Below are positions 17,439-26,145 of a stretch of DNA of 64,000 nucleotides, piece by piece. The notes beneath the pieces are model-generated. The model was not told the origin of the DNA, ran no database searches, and was given only the letters and a program-made list of their open reading frames with translations. The number at the start of each line of letters is the position of its first letter. Positions within the stretch are counted from its first letter, which is position 1. The DNA is from Microcaldota archaeon (lineage in GTDB: Archaea > Micrarchaeota > Micrarchaeia > Micrarchaeales > Micrarchaeaceae), in NCBI GenBank assembly GCA_021827995.1, contig JAKATK010000003.1, forward strand, positions 39,623 to 103,622. Reading direction: 5' to 3'. The translations under genes and the position numbers were made by a program.

Positions 17439-18150
17439 CTGTCGCTATGAAGGCTATCCCGGAAACGAGGTTCCTCCTCTCGACGTTCCTGAAGCCCGCA
17501 TCTGTGAGCATGCGCATCAGCCTGGCCTTGTCGAACCTCTTTATGCTGGAGACTAGCCAGGTGTAGGCGCCGCGCCGCACCAGCCTCCCGGCCGCGCGCA
17601 TGAGCACGGAGTAGAGCGAGAAGAAGGCCCTCTGCGCTCCGGAATCGGGCGCAGCCATCTCAAGGAAGACGAATCTGCCATCGCTCTTCAGAACCCTGTG
17701 GACCTCGGCCACGAACGCGCCTAGGTCGTCGAAGTTCCTGAGCGAGAACGCCGTGGTCACGACGTCGAACGACGCGTCCGGGTACTTCATCCTGAGCGCA
17801 TCCCCTGATTCTAGACTTATACAGCTTATATGCAGGGCAGATACCTTCTTGCTCGCTATCTCGAGCATCTTATTGCTGAAGTCCATACCGGTTATGCTTA
17901 CTGTCTTGCCGCGCGCGGCAGCCTGCTTATAAACTTCTATGGCAAGGTCCGCAGTGCCTGTGGCGACGTCCAACACGCTGTACTCGCTCTTAGGCATGAC
18001 CGCAGCTATGGCAGCCGCCCTTCTCCAGGACTTGTCCGTGCCCATGCTGAGGAAGTGGTTCATGAAGTCGTAGTGTGGCGATATGCCATCGAAAAGCTCG
18101 CGTATGCGCTCGCTCAAGCCATCATCGGCGCGCAGTCGCACCGCGCCCAT
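17425..18150 (-). CDS. ubiE: UbiE/COQ5-family quinone-ring C-methyltransferase
   Basis: The 241-residue SAM-dependent methyltransferase has the UbiE signature IRELFDGISPHYDFMNHFLSMG near residue 16. Motif I is VLDVATGTADLA, followed by SGDALRMKYPDASFDVVT and FSLRNFDDL. The family methylates demethylmenaquinone or related quinone precursors, so the host may hold a quinone-based electron-transport step. No other quinone biosynthesis gene is in the window. Its 3' end overlaps the start of ileS by 14 nt, which suggests co-transcription. Confidence 0.88.
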   Translation of the reverse strand: MGAVRLRADDGLSERIRELFDGISPHYDFMNHFLSMGTDKSWRRAAAIAAVMPKSEYSVLDVATGTADLAIEVYKQAAARGKTVSITGMDFSNKMLEIASKKVSALHISCISLESGDALRMKYPDASFDVVTTAFSLRNFDDLGAFVAEVHRVLKSDGRFVFLEMAAPDSGAQRAFFSLYSVLMRAAGRLVRRGAYTWLVSSIKRFDKARLMRMLTDAGFRNVERRNLVSGIAFIATGEKP

Positions 18151-18226
18151 GCTAGATTGTCTCGGAAGAGATAAAAGTGTACGCTATCTGCGCAAGGATT
18201 TAATCAGTTAGCGGCAATCTAATAGC

Positions 18227-18961
18227 ATGAACAGCTCCCACGATGCCTATGGCATGGAGATATACGCGCACTACAGGGGCAGCAGGATCCCTGAGGTGGT
18301 GGAGAGGGACGATGGCCTGATCGACCCGTACTGCGACGGTAGCAGCCCCTACTTCGCGGAGTACAGGGACTGGCCTGCGTACGAGAAGGCTGCTATAAAG
18401 CTTGCCAGGGGCAGAGTGCTTGACATAGGTAGCGGCGCCGGCAGGGTCGAACTCTACCTGCAGAGCATTGGCATAGATGTCACTGGCATAGACGTGTCGC
18501 CCCTGGCCCTCAAGGTCTGCAGGCTCCGCGGCGCAAAGAGGGTGATGCGCAGGTCTATCACCGAGGTCGGCAAGTTCGCTCCGGATTCCTTCGACGCCGT
18601 GGTCATGTTCGGGAACAACTTCGGCCTCTTCGGTTCACCGAGATTGGCCAAGAAACTACTGAAAGACATGCACCGCATAACTTCCGGCAAGGCTGTGATA
18701 CTCGCCGAGAGCAACGACCCGTACAAGACGGATAACCCTGTGCACCTCAGGTACCACTCGTTGAACAGGCGGAGGGGCCGCATGCCAGGCCAGCTCAGGA
18801 TACGCGTGAGGTTCGAGGACTGCATCGGTGACTGGTTCGACTATCTAATCGTATCTAAGCGCGAGATGTCGCGCATAGTCGCCGGCACAGGCTGGCGCAT
18901 CAAGCGCTTCATAGACCGGCGCGGCGGCTCCATGTATATAGGAGTGCTGGTCAAGGCGTAG
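18227..18961 (+). CDS. Class I SAM-dependent methyltransferase, substrate unknown
   Basis: The 244-residue protein has motif I GRVLDIGSGAGRVELYL near residue 63 and motif II GIDVTGIDVSPLAL. The post-I region SFDAVVMFGNNFGLFGS lies where the catalytic loop would be. Neither the family nor the substrate can be named from sequence. It is divergent from ubiE with a 76-nt gap. The downstream membrane-protein gene begins 9 nt after its stop, so the two probably form an operon. Confidence 0.85.
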   Translation: MNSSHDAYGMEIYAHYRGSRIPEVVERDDGLIDPYCDGSSPYFAEYRDWPAYEKAAIKLARGRVLDIGSGAGRVELYLQSIGIDVTGIDVSPLALKVCRLRGAKRVMRRSITEVGKFAPDSFDAVVMFGNNFGLFGSPRLAKKLLKDMHRITSGKAVILAESNDPYKTDNPVHLRYHSLNRRRGRMPGQLRIRVRFEDCIGDWFDYLIVSKREMSRIVAGTGWRIKRFIDRRGGSMYIGVLVKA

Positions 18962-18970
18962 GTCGGTGTT

Positions 18971-19810
18971 TTGGTGCTGAAGTGGTACGGCTATGTGGGC
19001 GCTGTGCTCCTCGCCTTCGGTAATGCCAACTTCTTCCTCGTGATACAGCCGTTTGCAGACTGGTATATACCCATAGTCTGGTTCGGCTACATACTGCTGC
19101 TCGACAGCATCGTCTACAGGACGAGGGGTCGCTCTCTAATAGCGACGCATCCGACAGAGGCATTCTTCCTAGCAACAATCTCTCTGCCGTTCTGGCTGAT
19201 ATTCGAGGGCTATAACCTTGTTACGCACAACTGGACATACATCAACTACATCTGGTACATACACCTGTTGGACTTCACCACCATAATGCCAGCGGTCATG
19301 GAGACATTCATGCTCGTGAGGGCCATGGGCGTATTCGGCAAGGTCAAGATAAATTTCGCGCACGCCATACCTTTGAGGGCCGACGCGCTGACCCAGCAGG
19401 CCGCACACCGCATAATCATGGTGCTGCCCGCGCTCGGCGTCATAGCAATAATGGCGCCGTTGCTGTCGCACACTCTGGGGATGCCATTCGTCTGGGTGGG
19501 CATGTTCCTACTGCTCGACCCGCTGAACTACGCGCTAGGCAGGGACAGCATAGTAAGACGAGCGAGCACCGGCGAGTCGAGGGCCTTGCTACAGATGTTC
19601 CTTGCCGGCATAATAATGGGCTTTCTCTGGGAGTTCTGGAACTACATGGCATACCCGAAGTGGATCTACAACATAGCAGGGATAAGGCTCTTCGAGATGC
19701 CGCTGCAGGGCTACCTCGGCTACCTGCCTTTCGCACTGGACGTGTTCTTATTCTACGAGCTTTTCAGGTCGTACGTCTTCAAAGGTCCCAACCCTGTGTT
19801 CGACGTCTGA
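18971..19810 (+). CDS. Conserved multi-spanning membrane protein
   Basis: The 279-residue protein has seven to eight hydrophobic helices. It contains the conserved-looking segments FWLIFEGYNLVTHNW and FLWEFWNYMAYPKWIY and a C-terminal MPLQGYLGYLPFALDVF. These tryptophan-rich motifs recur in an uncharacterised bacterial and archaeal membrane family. The start is TTG 18971 or GTG 18974, with GGTCGGTG just before. It is coupled to the upstream methyltransferase, hinting at modification of a lipid or membrane substrate, but this is only context. Confidence 0.75.
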   Translation: MVLKWYGYVGAVLLAFGNANFFLVIQPFADWYIPIVWFGYILLLDSIVYRTRGRSLIATHPTEAFFLATISLPFWLIFEGYNLVTHNWTYINYIWYIHLLDFTTIMPAVMETFMLVRAMGVFGKVKINFAHAIPLRADALTQQAAHRIIMVLPALGVIAIMAPLLSHTLGMPFVWVGMFLLLDPLNYALGRDSIVRRASTGESRALLQMFLAGIIMGFLWEFWNYMAYPKWIYNIAGIRLFEMPLQGYLGYLPFALDVFLFYELFRSYVFKGPNPVFDV

Positions 19811-19981
19811 TCCGCACGGCGACGCACGCTCAACAAGGATAACGTCGCCAGCTAAGTAAGCAGAACGCTAATGGGCAAGTCGAAGAACGCATTGCCGACG
19901 CCTTAAACGAAACCAGATAGCAACGAAAAGCTAGGGACCTTAAACCTACCGTCGCGCCGCCGTAAACCGCCCGTCGGCGGC

Positions 19982-21127
19982 CTACTCCCCATCGTACTTC
20001 TCGGCGAGCGCCTTTATGTCTACTGAGCCGTTCCTCATGATGACCTTTTCCAGGTCGCCGGGGGTGACCCTCTCGTAGCGCTCCCTGAAATCGCCTATGC
20101 GTTTCTCAAGGCGCTCCACCAGCATGCCCTTCATCTCTCCGCTGAGGACCCTGCCCTTCCTGTACTCCTCTGCTAGCGCCTGCGCCTCGCGCACGTCCAG
20201 GAAGTAGCTCTTGAGATAGATGTATGCCACGTCCACTGCCGGGTTGCCACCGAGGCGCCTGTGCTCCTCTATGCTAGACTGGCCGCCGCTGAACGCTGCC
20301 ATGACCTTCTTCCTCATGCTCACATCGCTCTCGTTTAGGAATATCGCATTTCCCTTCGACTTTGACATCTTCTTGCCGTCTAGGCCAGGCAGGTACACAG
20401 TGTGCAGCACTGCGGGCTTCGCGTACCCGAACTTCTCTACGACGTCTCGGCATATCCTGAGGTGCGTGTCCTCGTCCGAGGCTATAGGCACAAGCACGTT
20501 TCGCATGCCGAGTGTCTGGGGCAGTACTATGTGGGCCGCCTGTATCGAAGGGTAGAAGTGCAGCCCAACGTTTTGATCGCTCGAGTATCCGTATGTCGCC
20601 TTCATGTTCGATATGTTCATGCCGCGCGAGAGCTTTATCGCGGTGTTGTAGATATCGGTGTATATGTGGTCTATGATTATACGCGTCTTCGATGTCTCGA
20701 ATCCCAGCGCCAGTATGCACTTTGCGAGCCTGAACGCGTTCTTGACGCCCTCCTCCTGGGTCTTGACCTTCATCGATACGTAGCTCTCGTCATCAGATAT
20801 CGGCACGAAGACCTCCAGGCCGAACTTCTTCTGGAAGAACAGGTTGGTGTCGAACACGGCCAGGTGGCCTATGTGCATGAGCGAGCTCGCGTTGAGGCCG
20901 GACACAACTGCAGATTTGTCGCCGTTCTTCATTGCCGCATAGAACGTGTCGAAATCCCTGTGCGAGTAGATCAGGCCGTTGCTGAACGTGTAGAAATCCG
21001 GCATCTCGTGCAACTGCGTTATCGGCACGGCGCCGAAGTTCTTTATTATGTTTATGTTGTCCTCCAGAAGGTCGGCTGCGCTGACGAAATCCTCACCGGT
21101 TTCATCGTCACCTTTGGTATCAGTCAT
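19982..21127 (-). CDS. trpS: Tryptophanyl-tRNA synthetase, archaeal/eukaryotic type
   Basis: The 381-residue class I synthetase has its HIGH motif as MHIGH in SGLNASSLMHIGHLAVFD. The KMSKS motif is in LPGLDGKKMSKSKGNAIF. AAFSGGQSSIEEHRRLGGNP is the archaeal TrpRS C-terminal region that separates it from TyrRS. It charges tRNA-Trp. An acidic N-terminal stretch precedes the core (MTDTKGDDETGEDF). It is monocistronic, with GC-rich non-coding sequence of about 170 bases downstream. Confidence 0.9.
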   Translation of the reverse strand: MTDTKGDDETGEDFVSAADLLEDNINIIKNFGAVPITQLHEMPDFYTFSNGLIYSHRDFDTFYAAMKNGDKSAVVSGLNASSLMHIGHLAVFDTNLFFQKKFGLEVFVPISDDESYVSMKVKTQEEGVKNAFRLAKCILALGFETSKTRIIIDHIYTDIYNTAIKLSRGMNISNMKATYGYSSDQNVGLHFYPSIQAAHIVLPQTLGMRNVLVPIASDEDTHLRICRDVVEKFGYAKPAVLHTVYLPGLDGKKMSKSKGNAIFLNESDVSMRKKVMAAFSGGQSSIEEHRRLGGNPAVDVAYIYLKSYFLDVREAQALAEEYRKGRVLSGEMKGMLVERLEKRIGDFRERYERVTPGDLEKVIMRNGSVDIKALAEKYDGE

Positions 21128-21222
21128 TGCCGCACCGAACGCTGCAGATTATTTTGCTGCAGCTAATAAAAGTCTATGCGCCGCGACACCGTTGTCTGTT
21201 CCGCGTCAGTTGTCGCTTTTTC

Positions 21223-21507
21223 CTACGCTCTCTTCCTGAAGCCATCCATACCCTCGTAACTGGCTTTCAGCAGAATCAGAGCGACGACCAGCAGAAGGAG
21301 CACTACGTTCGTGGCCACTACAGCGAACGAGGTTATCAGGAAACCGTATGCGACCCATACCACCAGGCCGATGGCCAGCATCAAAAGCCAGACGATTGAC
21401 AGGTCATGGGTGGACTTGGAGCGCCATGCCTTGACGAACTGCGGCACGTACGAGCCAGTGGTGAGCGTGCCTGCGACGAGGCCAACCCAGTCGTACGGGT
21501 CGATCAT
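21223..21507 (-). CDS. SemiSWEET-type (MtN3/PQ-loop) small transporter
   Basis: From ATG 21507 the product is 94 residues with three transmembrane helices. The segment GTLTTGSYVPQFVKAWRSKS carries the PQ-loop (TGSYVPQ) typical of SWEET and SemiSWEET sugar transporters, which work as dimers. DLSIVWLLMLAIGLVVWVAY forms the second helix. In-frame ATGs at 21531 and 21612 would add an atypical cysteine-rich leader. It lies about 45 nt downstream of the ABC permease on the same strand. Confidence 0.85.
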   Translation of the reverse strand: MIDPYDWVGLVAGTLTTGSYVPQFVKAWRSKSTHDLSIVWLLMLAIGLVVWVAYGFLITSFAVVATNVVLLLLVVALILLKASYEGMDGFRKRA

Positions 21508-21553
21508 GCAAACGCCTACGCCATGCTGCATTGCCCCTTTTAGAACTTTGCGT

Positions 21554-22336
21554 TCACAGCAGCGCCTCCTTCCTGAAGCTCCTGACGCTGGCGTACAGCA
21601 CAAAGAAGTCAACCAGCAACAGCAGAGCCATCATCTGCTCGAAGAACGTCACTGTCAGCGGCGCTATGCCCAGGATCGACACGAAAGGTATCGCCAGCAC
21701 CGGAAGGACCAGAAGCGTGCTTATCTGTTGCGCTTCCTTCGTGCCCCTCACGTGCGCCGATATGAAAACCACCACGCCTATCGTAGCTATTGCGAGCAGC
21801 GGCGACGTGGCCAGCATCATGAGCCATGCCGGAGTCGGCAGAACCGCGTAGCCGAAGGCGTGCTCCGCCAGAGCGTCGGTTATGCCGCCGTATAGCGCGA
21901 AGACGCCCATGGTCAGCAGCAGCGTTGGTATGAGCGAAGCCAGTATCTTGCCAAGCAGCAGCTCGGACACGCTGATCGGGCTGGACAGCAGCGCCTCCGC
22001 TGTCTTGCGCTCTTTCTCTCCGGCAAAACTGTCCGCCGCTATCACAGAAGCGGTCAGTATCGGCATGGTCAGGAATATTGGTCCTAAGACGTTGACCGAG
22101 AAGAACCCCATGAAGATAAGCCCGTTCGCCGCGGTGATGGAAGCGGGTAGCGCGGCCAGCGACGTCAGCTTCTGTGCCAGCGCCGGAGCGGCGAAGAAAG
22201 ACACGTAGTAGGTCAGTGCCGGCAGCAGCAGCGCGAAGAACGATGGCACGCCTATCATCGGCCCATAAATCGAGACGCTGCTGAAAACCTCACGCATGTC
22301 CTTGACCGCTATGGCGAAAGCCTTCGAGTTTTCCAT
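21554..22336 (-). CDS. ABC-2 type exporter permease
   Basis: The 260-residue protein has six hydrophobic helices. FAGEKERKTAEALLSSPISVSELLLGK is the cytoplasmic coupling-helix region of ABC-2 permeases (NatB/YhaP-like; residue run abbreviated at its ends in most relatives). One nucleotide separates it from the ATPase gene upstream, so the two form a transporter. The substrate is unknown. A SemiSWEET gene follows. Confidence 0.88.
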   Translation of the reverse strand: MENSKAFAIAVKDMREVFSSVSIYGPMIGVPSFFALLLPALTYYVSFFAAPALAQKLTSLAALPASITAANGLIFMGFFSVNVLGPIFLTMPILTASVIAADSFAGEKERKTAEALLSSPISVSELLLGKILASLIPTLLLTMGVFALYGGITDALAEHAFGYAVLPTPAWLMMLATSPLLAIATIGVVVFISAHVRGTKEAQQISTLLVLPVLAIPFVSILGIAPLTVTFFEQMMALLLLVDFFVLYASVRSFRKEALL

Positions 22337-22337
22337 C

Positions 22338-23261
22338 CTACAACCTGTCGAGCGTCAGCCTCTCTATCAGCGGCCCGATGAAGTCTATGCTCGTCACGTA
22401 CGCGCCGTGCCTTATTAAGTAGCCGAGAGCCTCGTTTATGCCGCGGTAGTCTTCTATCCTTATAGTGAGCATTGTGGGCCTGTCGGAGTTCGCGGTTTCG
22501 AAGCCAGGTGTGCGCCTTGCGGCGCTCGCCCGCATCGGCATGGCTAGCCTTATGTTTATCTTTGTGTCGCGCAGCAGCGTGCCGTAGAGGTCCTCCGAGT
22601 CCACGCTCTTGAGTATTCTGCCATTGCTCATTATCGTTATGCGGCTGTTGAAGCGGGTAACCTCGTCTAGCTTCTGCGTCACGAAAACGACCGTGCGCCC
22701 CTCATGCTCGTACCTGAGCATGAGCGACCTGACAGCATCGGAGGCCATCGCGTCTAGGAAGGCGGTGGGCTCGTCCAGGAGCAGCACCGTCGGATCGCTT
22801 AACAGGGCCCTGCATATGGCTATCTTCTGTTTAGTGCCCCTGCTCAGCGCGTGCACCCTGGCGCCGATGTACTGCTGGGCGTCCAGTTCGCCGAGTATGC
22901 GCGTAGCAGCGCTCATTGTAGCCCTGTCATCGATGCTACTGAGCCTGCCGAACAGCTTAAGGTTGTCCCTGACGGTCAGGTAATCATACAAGGCGTAGTT
23001 CTCCGATACGAGGGACATGCTCGCCCTAGCTTCGCTGGAGTAGTACGGGTCAAGGCCGAAGACGCGCACTTCGCCAGAGTCTGGCCTGTAAAGGCCGTCC
23101 ATGCACCTAAGCAGGGTGCTCTTGCCGGCCCCGTTCGGGCCCAGGACAATGTTTATTCCAGGATCAGACCTGAAGGTGATGTCGCGCAGCGCGGTAACGC
23201 TGCCGAACCCCTTCGTCAAGCCGGCAACCGATATCGCAGTCTTTCCGCGAGAACCGCTCAT
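22338..23261 (-). CDS. ABC transporter ATP-binding protein
   Basis: The 307-residue protein has Walker A GPNGAGKST (residues 39-47). The Q-loop region is SLVSENYALYDYLTVRDNL. The signature LSRGTKQKIAICRALL deviates from LSGGQ, and Walker B is TVLLLDEPTAFLD. At the switch position the sequence is VFVTQKLDEV, with Gln where almost all ABC ATPases have His. About 90 residues after the ATPase core form an accessory domain. It energises the ABC-2 permease encoded 1 nt downstream. Confidence 0.92.
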   Translation of the reverse strand: MSGSRGKTAISVAGLTKGFGSVTALRDITFRSDPGINIVLGPNGAGKSTLLRCMDGLYRPDSGEVRVFGLDPYYSSEARASMSLVSENYALYDYLTVRDNLKLFGRLSSIDDRATMSAATRILGELDAQQYIGARVHALSRGTKQKIAICRALLSDPTVLLLDEPTAFLDAMASDAVRSLMLRYEHEGRTVVFVTQKLDEVTRFNSRITIMSNGRILKSVDSEDLYGTLLRDTKINIRLAMPMRASAARRTPGFETANSDRPTMLTIRIEDYRGINEALGYLIRHGAYVTSIDFIGPLIERLTLDRL

Positions 23262-23430
23262 AGCGCCACCAGATGCATTTCCACTCGAAATGCTTTATAC
23301 CTGACTGCGCACATGCCAGTGCACCGACGGCGCGCCTACGACGGTAAGAGCTCATCACTATTGCGGCTCAATTTTCTCGCAGATTATATCGAGTAAGTTC
23401 CCGATGTAACCCTGTCCCATCAACGCGAGC

Positions 23431-23856
23431 TCATGAAGGGCTAGAGCTGCTTCTCGTAGCCCTGCTGCTTTCCTCTGCCCTGCATTGTTGGCTCACCTTC
23501 CTGTTCACCATGAACTGCCGCAGTGCCATTTTTACCTTGTTGTTCGCCGAATCGCCGCCGTCGCATTCTAGGAAGGCGAAGAGGTCGTTGAAGTATCCTC
23601 GTATACAATTGGAAACCCTGACCGTGTCACTACCCCTCCTGTCTTCTATAGATTTCAGGAGTCCCCAGAGGCGTTTCCATATTCTCCCCATGGTTCTTTC
23701 GATGCGCTGCGTCCTCTTTTCCCAGCTTTTGGATAGAGAAACAAGGCTCAGAGTTTCAATGCAAACTGCCCATACTATTCGTAATTCTCGGCCTGCTAGA
23801 AGCATAAATTGCCTTGCACATCCTCCCGAACACATGTGCCCACAACACAGTAACAC
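23431..23856 (-). CDS. Hypothetical protein, basic, doubtful
   Basis: A 141-codon frame with cysteine-rich N terminus and serine-rich C terminus. The middle (MGRIWKRLWGLLKSIEDRRG and CIRGYFNDLFAFLECDGGDS) looks protein-like, so the real start may be the internal ATG. No family is recognised. It lies between the ABC operon and the second pilin-like gene. A competing plus-strand frame at 23510-23872 is less convincing. Confidence 0.4.
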   Translation of the reverse strand: MLLCCGHMCSGGCARQFMLLAGRELRIVWAVCIETLSLVSLSKSWEKRTQRIERTMGRIWKRLWGLLKSIEDRRGSDTVRVSNCIRGYFNDLFAFLECDGGDSANNKVKMALRQFMVNRKVSQQCRAEESSRATRSSSSPS

Positions 23857-23973
23857 AACCCTTCATATGTAAGCTGTATTCAGGTCGTCACATGAACTTT
23901 TGCTAAGATACCTTTACGGGCAGGATACAAAACAATGCGCGATAAAAACGTTACCCAAATGGTAACGCCTCTC

Positions 23974-24037
23974 GTAAGTTTATTAAACTCTTACATTAGT
24001 AGACTTACATTAGCGGATTTACGACGTAAGTGGAAAA
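23974..24037 (+). promoter_or_regulatory. Promoter and conserved leader of the second pilin-like gene
   Basis: A TATA-like GTTTATTAAAC (from 23976) is followed by two copies of CTTACATTAG and then GCGGATTTAC. A small palindrome TTAC-GAC-GTAA follows, and GTAAGTGGAA stands just before the ATG. The first pilin-like gene has TTAC-ATT-GTAAGTGAA in the same place. The third (34576) has CTTACAT and GCGGATTTAC upstream. The repetition suggests a shared control element; its function is inferred. Confidence 0.45.
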
Positions 24038-25936
24038 ATGTTTGGGAAAAAGAATATGGATATGAAAGCACAGTCGGCCATGGAGTATCTCATGACCTAC
24101 GGCTGGGCCATCCTGATCATAGCGGTAGTCCTCGCAGCGCTCTTCGAACTCGGAGTCTTCAACGGCTCGAACCTGGCGCCGCAGGCCTGCATCGCGCAGG
24201 CCGGCTTCGTCTGCAAGAACCCTATATACACTGCCAACGGGATAGGCATAACCTTCGGCCAGACCACCGGAAGGGACTACTACGGCGACTGGGTCTTCGT
24301 CGCCGCACAGGGCGAGGCGCTGAACCAGAACGGCATACCAATAAATTTCACTTGCGCCGTTACGAGCTGCGTGAACGCCGTGCCGGTTGGAGTACTGGTA
24401 CCGGGCCAGATAGTCGGGGTGGACTTCAACGCCAGTAAGTTCGCGCATGGCCAGATACCTGCCAACGCGCCGATAGGGACGCCCTTCGCGGGCTACGTCT
24501 GGCTGGGCTACTGCCTCGGCCCGTGCTCGGCCCCGACAGCATACTCCAAGGTCGCTACGATAAATGTCAAGGAGTCTGGCACGAGCAGCACCGCGTTCGG
24601 CGGCTACTTCGGCGGGGGTTCAGGATCGTCCGCGCCACAGCCGGCGCGGCAGTTCAGCTTCACCGTATCGGTGAGCCCTACCAGCAACACGATCGCGGCA
24701 GGCCAGTCGACCAACGCAGTGGTGACGATTACTACGCCGATATCCAACAACGCCAACGTAGTGACGCTGTCTGACACCGCGCCGCCTATATCAAAGACGT
24801 TCAACCCGTTGTCATGCACGCCTGATCCGACGTGCACAAGCACCCTGTCGATAAGGACCACCGCGTCGACGCAGCCGGGCAGCTACCCGATCACAGTGAC
24901 AGGCACCAATGCGCTCACTGGCGCCACGAACAGTACAGTATATACGCTCACAGTGACATCACCTTACGTGCAGATAACGCTCAATCCTGGCAGCACGATA
25001 TCAGGCACGTTCCAGCAGAACATCACTTTCAACCCATCCACGTATTCGGCATACGAGAGCAGCGACCTGGGCAACATAAGGTTCTGCACCGACCCGACAT
25101 GCAGCTCCGGTTATCTTGACTCCTGGCTCGAGGGCTGCCCAGAGACCGCGTGTACGCAATCGTCGTCGCAGGCGATCTTCTGGGTAAAGCTGCCTAACGG
25201 CGAGACCCCTGGTGAGAACATGTACATGGTCTTCGGGCCCACAAGCGGTGCAGGCTCGGAGTTCGACGGTTCAATTGCAGGCGAGGCGCCGCAGCTTTCA
25301 GGCCAGTCGTATTATGGGCAATACGACAATGGCGCCAACATATTCAACGAATATTGGAACTTCACTGGACCATCGATACCCACGCAATGGAGTCTCAACA
25401 CTGTTTCCGGCAGCACGACTGCTTCAGATGGCTTGACTATTACCATGCCCATTCCGACGTGGGGCAACTATGCAGAAACGAAGGTAACGTATCCGGCTGG
25501 TAGTGTATTCGAGACGTACACGTCCCAGTCCACGCCCAACAACAATGGAGCACTTACGGCGATTATTTATACTGCCACTGCAAATCTGCAGGCTCCAAGC
25601 TACGCAATAATGGACTATGGCAATCCGAATGAGGCGGCCCCAATGTACGGCTACAACAATGGCGGCGTTGGGTTCCCGTGGCCGATCGTTGGCTACCGGG
25701 TGCCAGAAGATTCTAACTTTCACGTTTTAAGCTTGGGCATAAGCCCATCTGGAACGCTAGGGTTCGCGAGTTTTGATTACAGCAGCATGTCAGCATCATC
25801 ATCTGTCTACACGATAACCGGCGGTTATCTGGCGTTGCAGACTACAAGTAATACAGCTGTCTACCAGTGGGCGCGGGTGCGCTCGTATCCGCCCAACGGT
25901 GTTATGCCCAGCGTGAATTTTGGAGCTGTGCAGTAA
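24038..25936 (+). CDS. Pilin-like secreted surface protein with Ig-like and DUF2341-like domains
   Basis: The 632-residue paralogue of the protein at 3587 has the same class III signal MKAQSAMEYLMTYGWAILII. The N-terminal module of about 170 residues is nearly identical up to FGGYFGGGSG. The middle then differs: a Ser/Thr linker and an Ig-like region (VSPTSNTIAAGQSTNAVVTI) replace the InlB-type repeat. A diverged DUF2341-like domain (FWVKLPNGETPGENMYMVFG) follows. The C terminus YPPNGVMPSVNFGAVQ is again shared. A surface adhesin or pilus-like role is likely. Confidence 0.8.
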   Translation: MFGKKNMDMKAQSAMEYLMTYGWAILIIAVVLAALFELGVFNGSNLAPQACIAQAGFVCKNPIYTANGIGITFGQTTGRDYYGDWVFVAAQGEALNQNGIPINFTCAVTSCVNAVPVGVLVPGQIVGVDFNASKFAHGQIPANAPIGTPFAGYVWLGYCLGPCSAPTAYSKVATINVKESGTSSTAFGGYFGGGSGSSAPQPARQFSFTVSVSPTSNTIAAGQSTNAVVTITTPISNNANVVTLSDTAPPISKTFNPLSCTPDPTCTSTLSIRTTASTQPGSYPITVTGTNALTGATNSTVYTLTVTSPYVQITLNPGSTISGTFQQNITFNPSTYSAYESSDLGNIRFCTDPTCSSGYLDSWLEGCPETACTQSSSQAIFWVKLPNGETPGENMYMVFGPTSGAGSEFDGSIAGEAPQLSGQSYYGQYDNGANIFNEYWNFTGPSIPTQWSLNTVSGSTTASDGLTITMPIPTWGNYAETKVTYPAGSVFETYTSQSTPNNNGALTAIIYTATANLQAPSYAIMDYGNPNEAAPMYGYNNGGVGFPWPIVGYRVPEDSNFHVLSLGISPSGTLGFASFDYSSMSASSSVYTITGGYLALQTTSNTAVYQWARVRSYPPNGVMPSVNFGAVQ

Positions 25937-26145
25937 GCGCGTTCAATGCGGCCGTGCACGCGCGACATTGCTTGCAGCAGAATCCGACTGCGTGACCACG
26001 ACAAGCATGAACGCTCTTTCGGCGATGCATGGCGCATGTACATGCCGCCAGCATGTAAACGCGTGCCACGTCTAGCGTAACGATTACAAATTCTTACCGA
26101 TGGCACACAACAAATAAAAACTTACGGCTTCAATCCCTCATCGCG

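Noticed and set aside
18984..21160. Long plus-strand frame opposite trpS (20402-21166) and similar shadows of other synthetases
   Set aside because: TrpRS, IleRS and GlyRS motifs fix the minus strand as coding. The opposite frames are Arg/Val/His-rich shadows.
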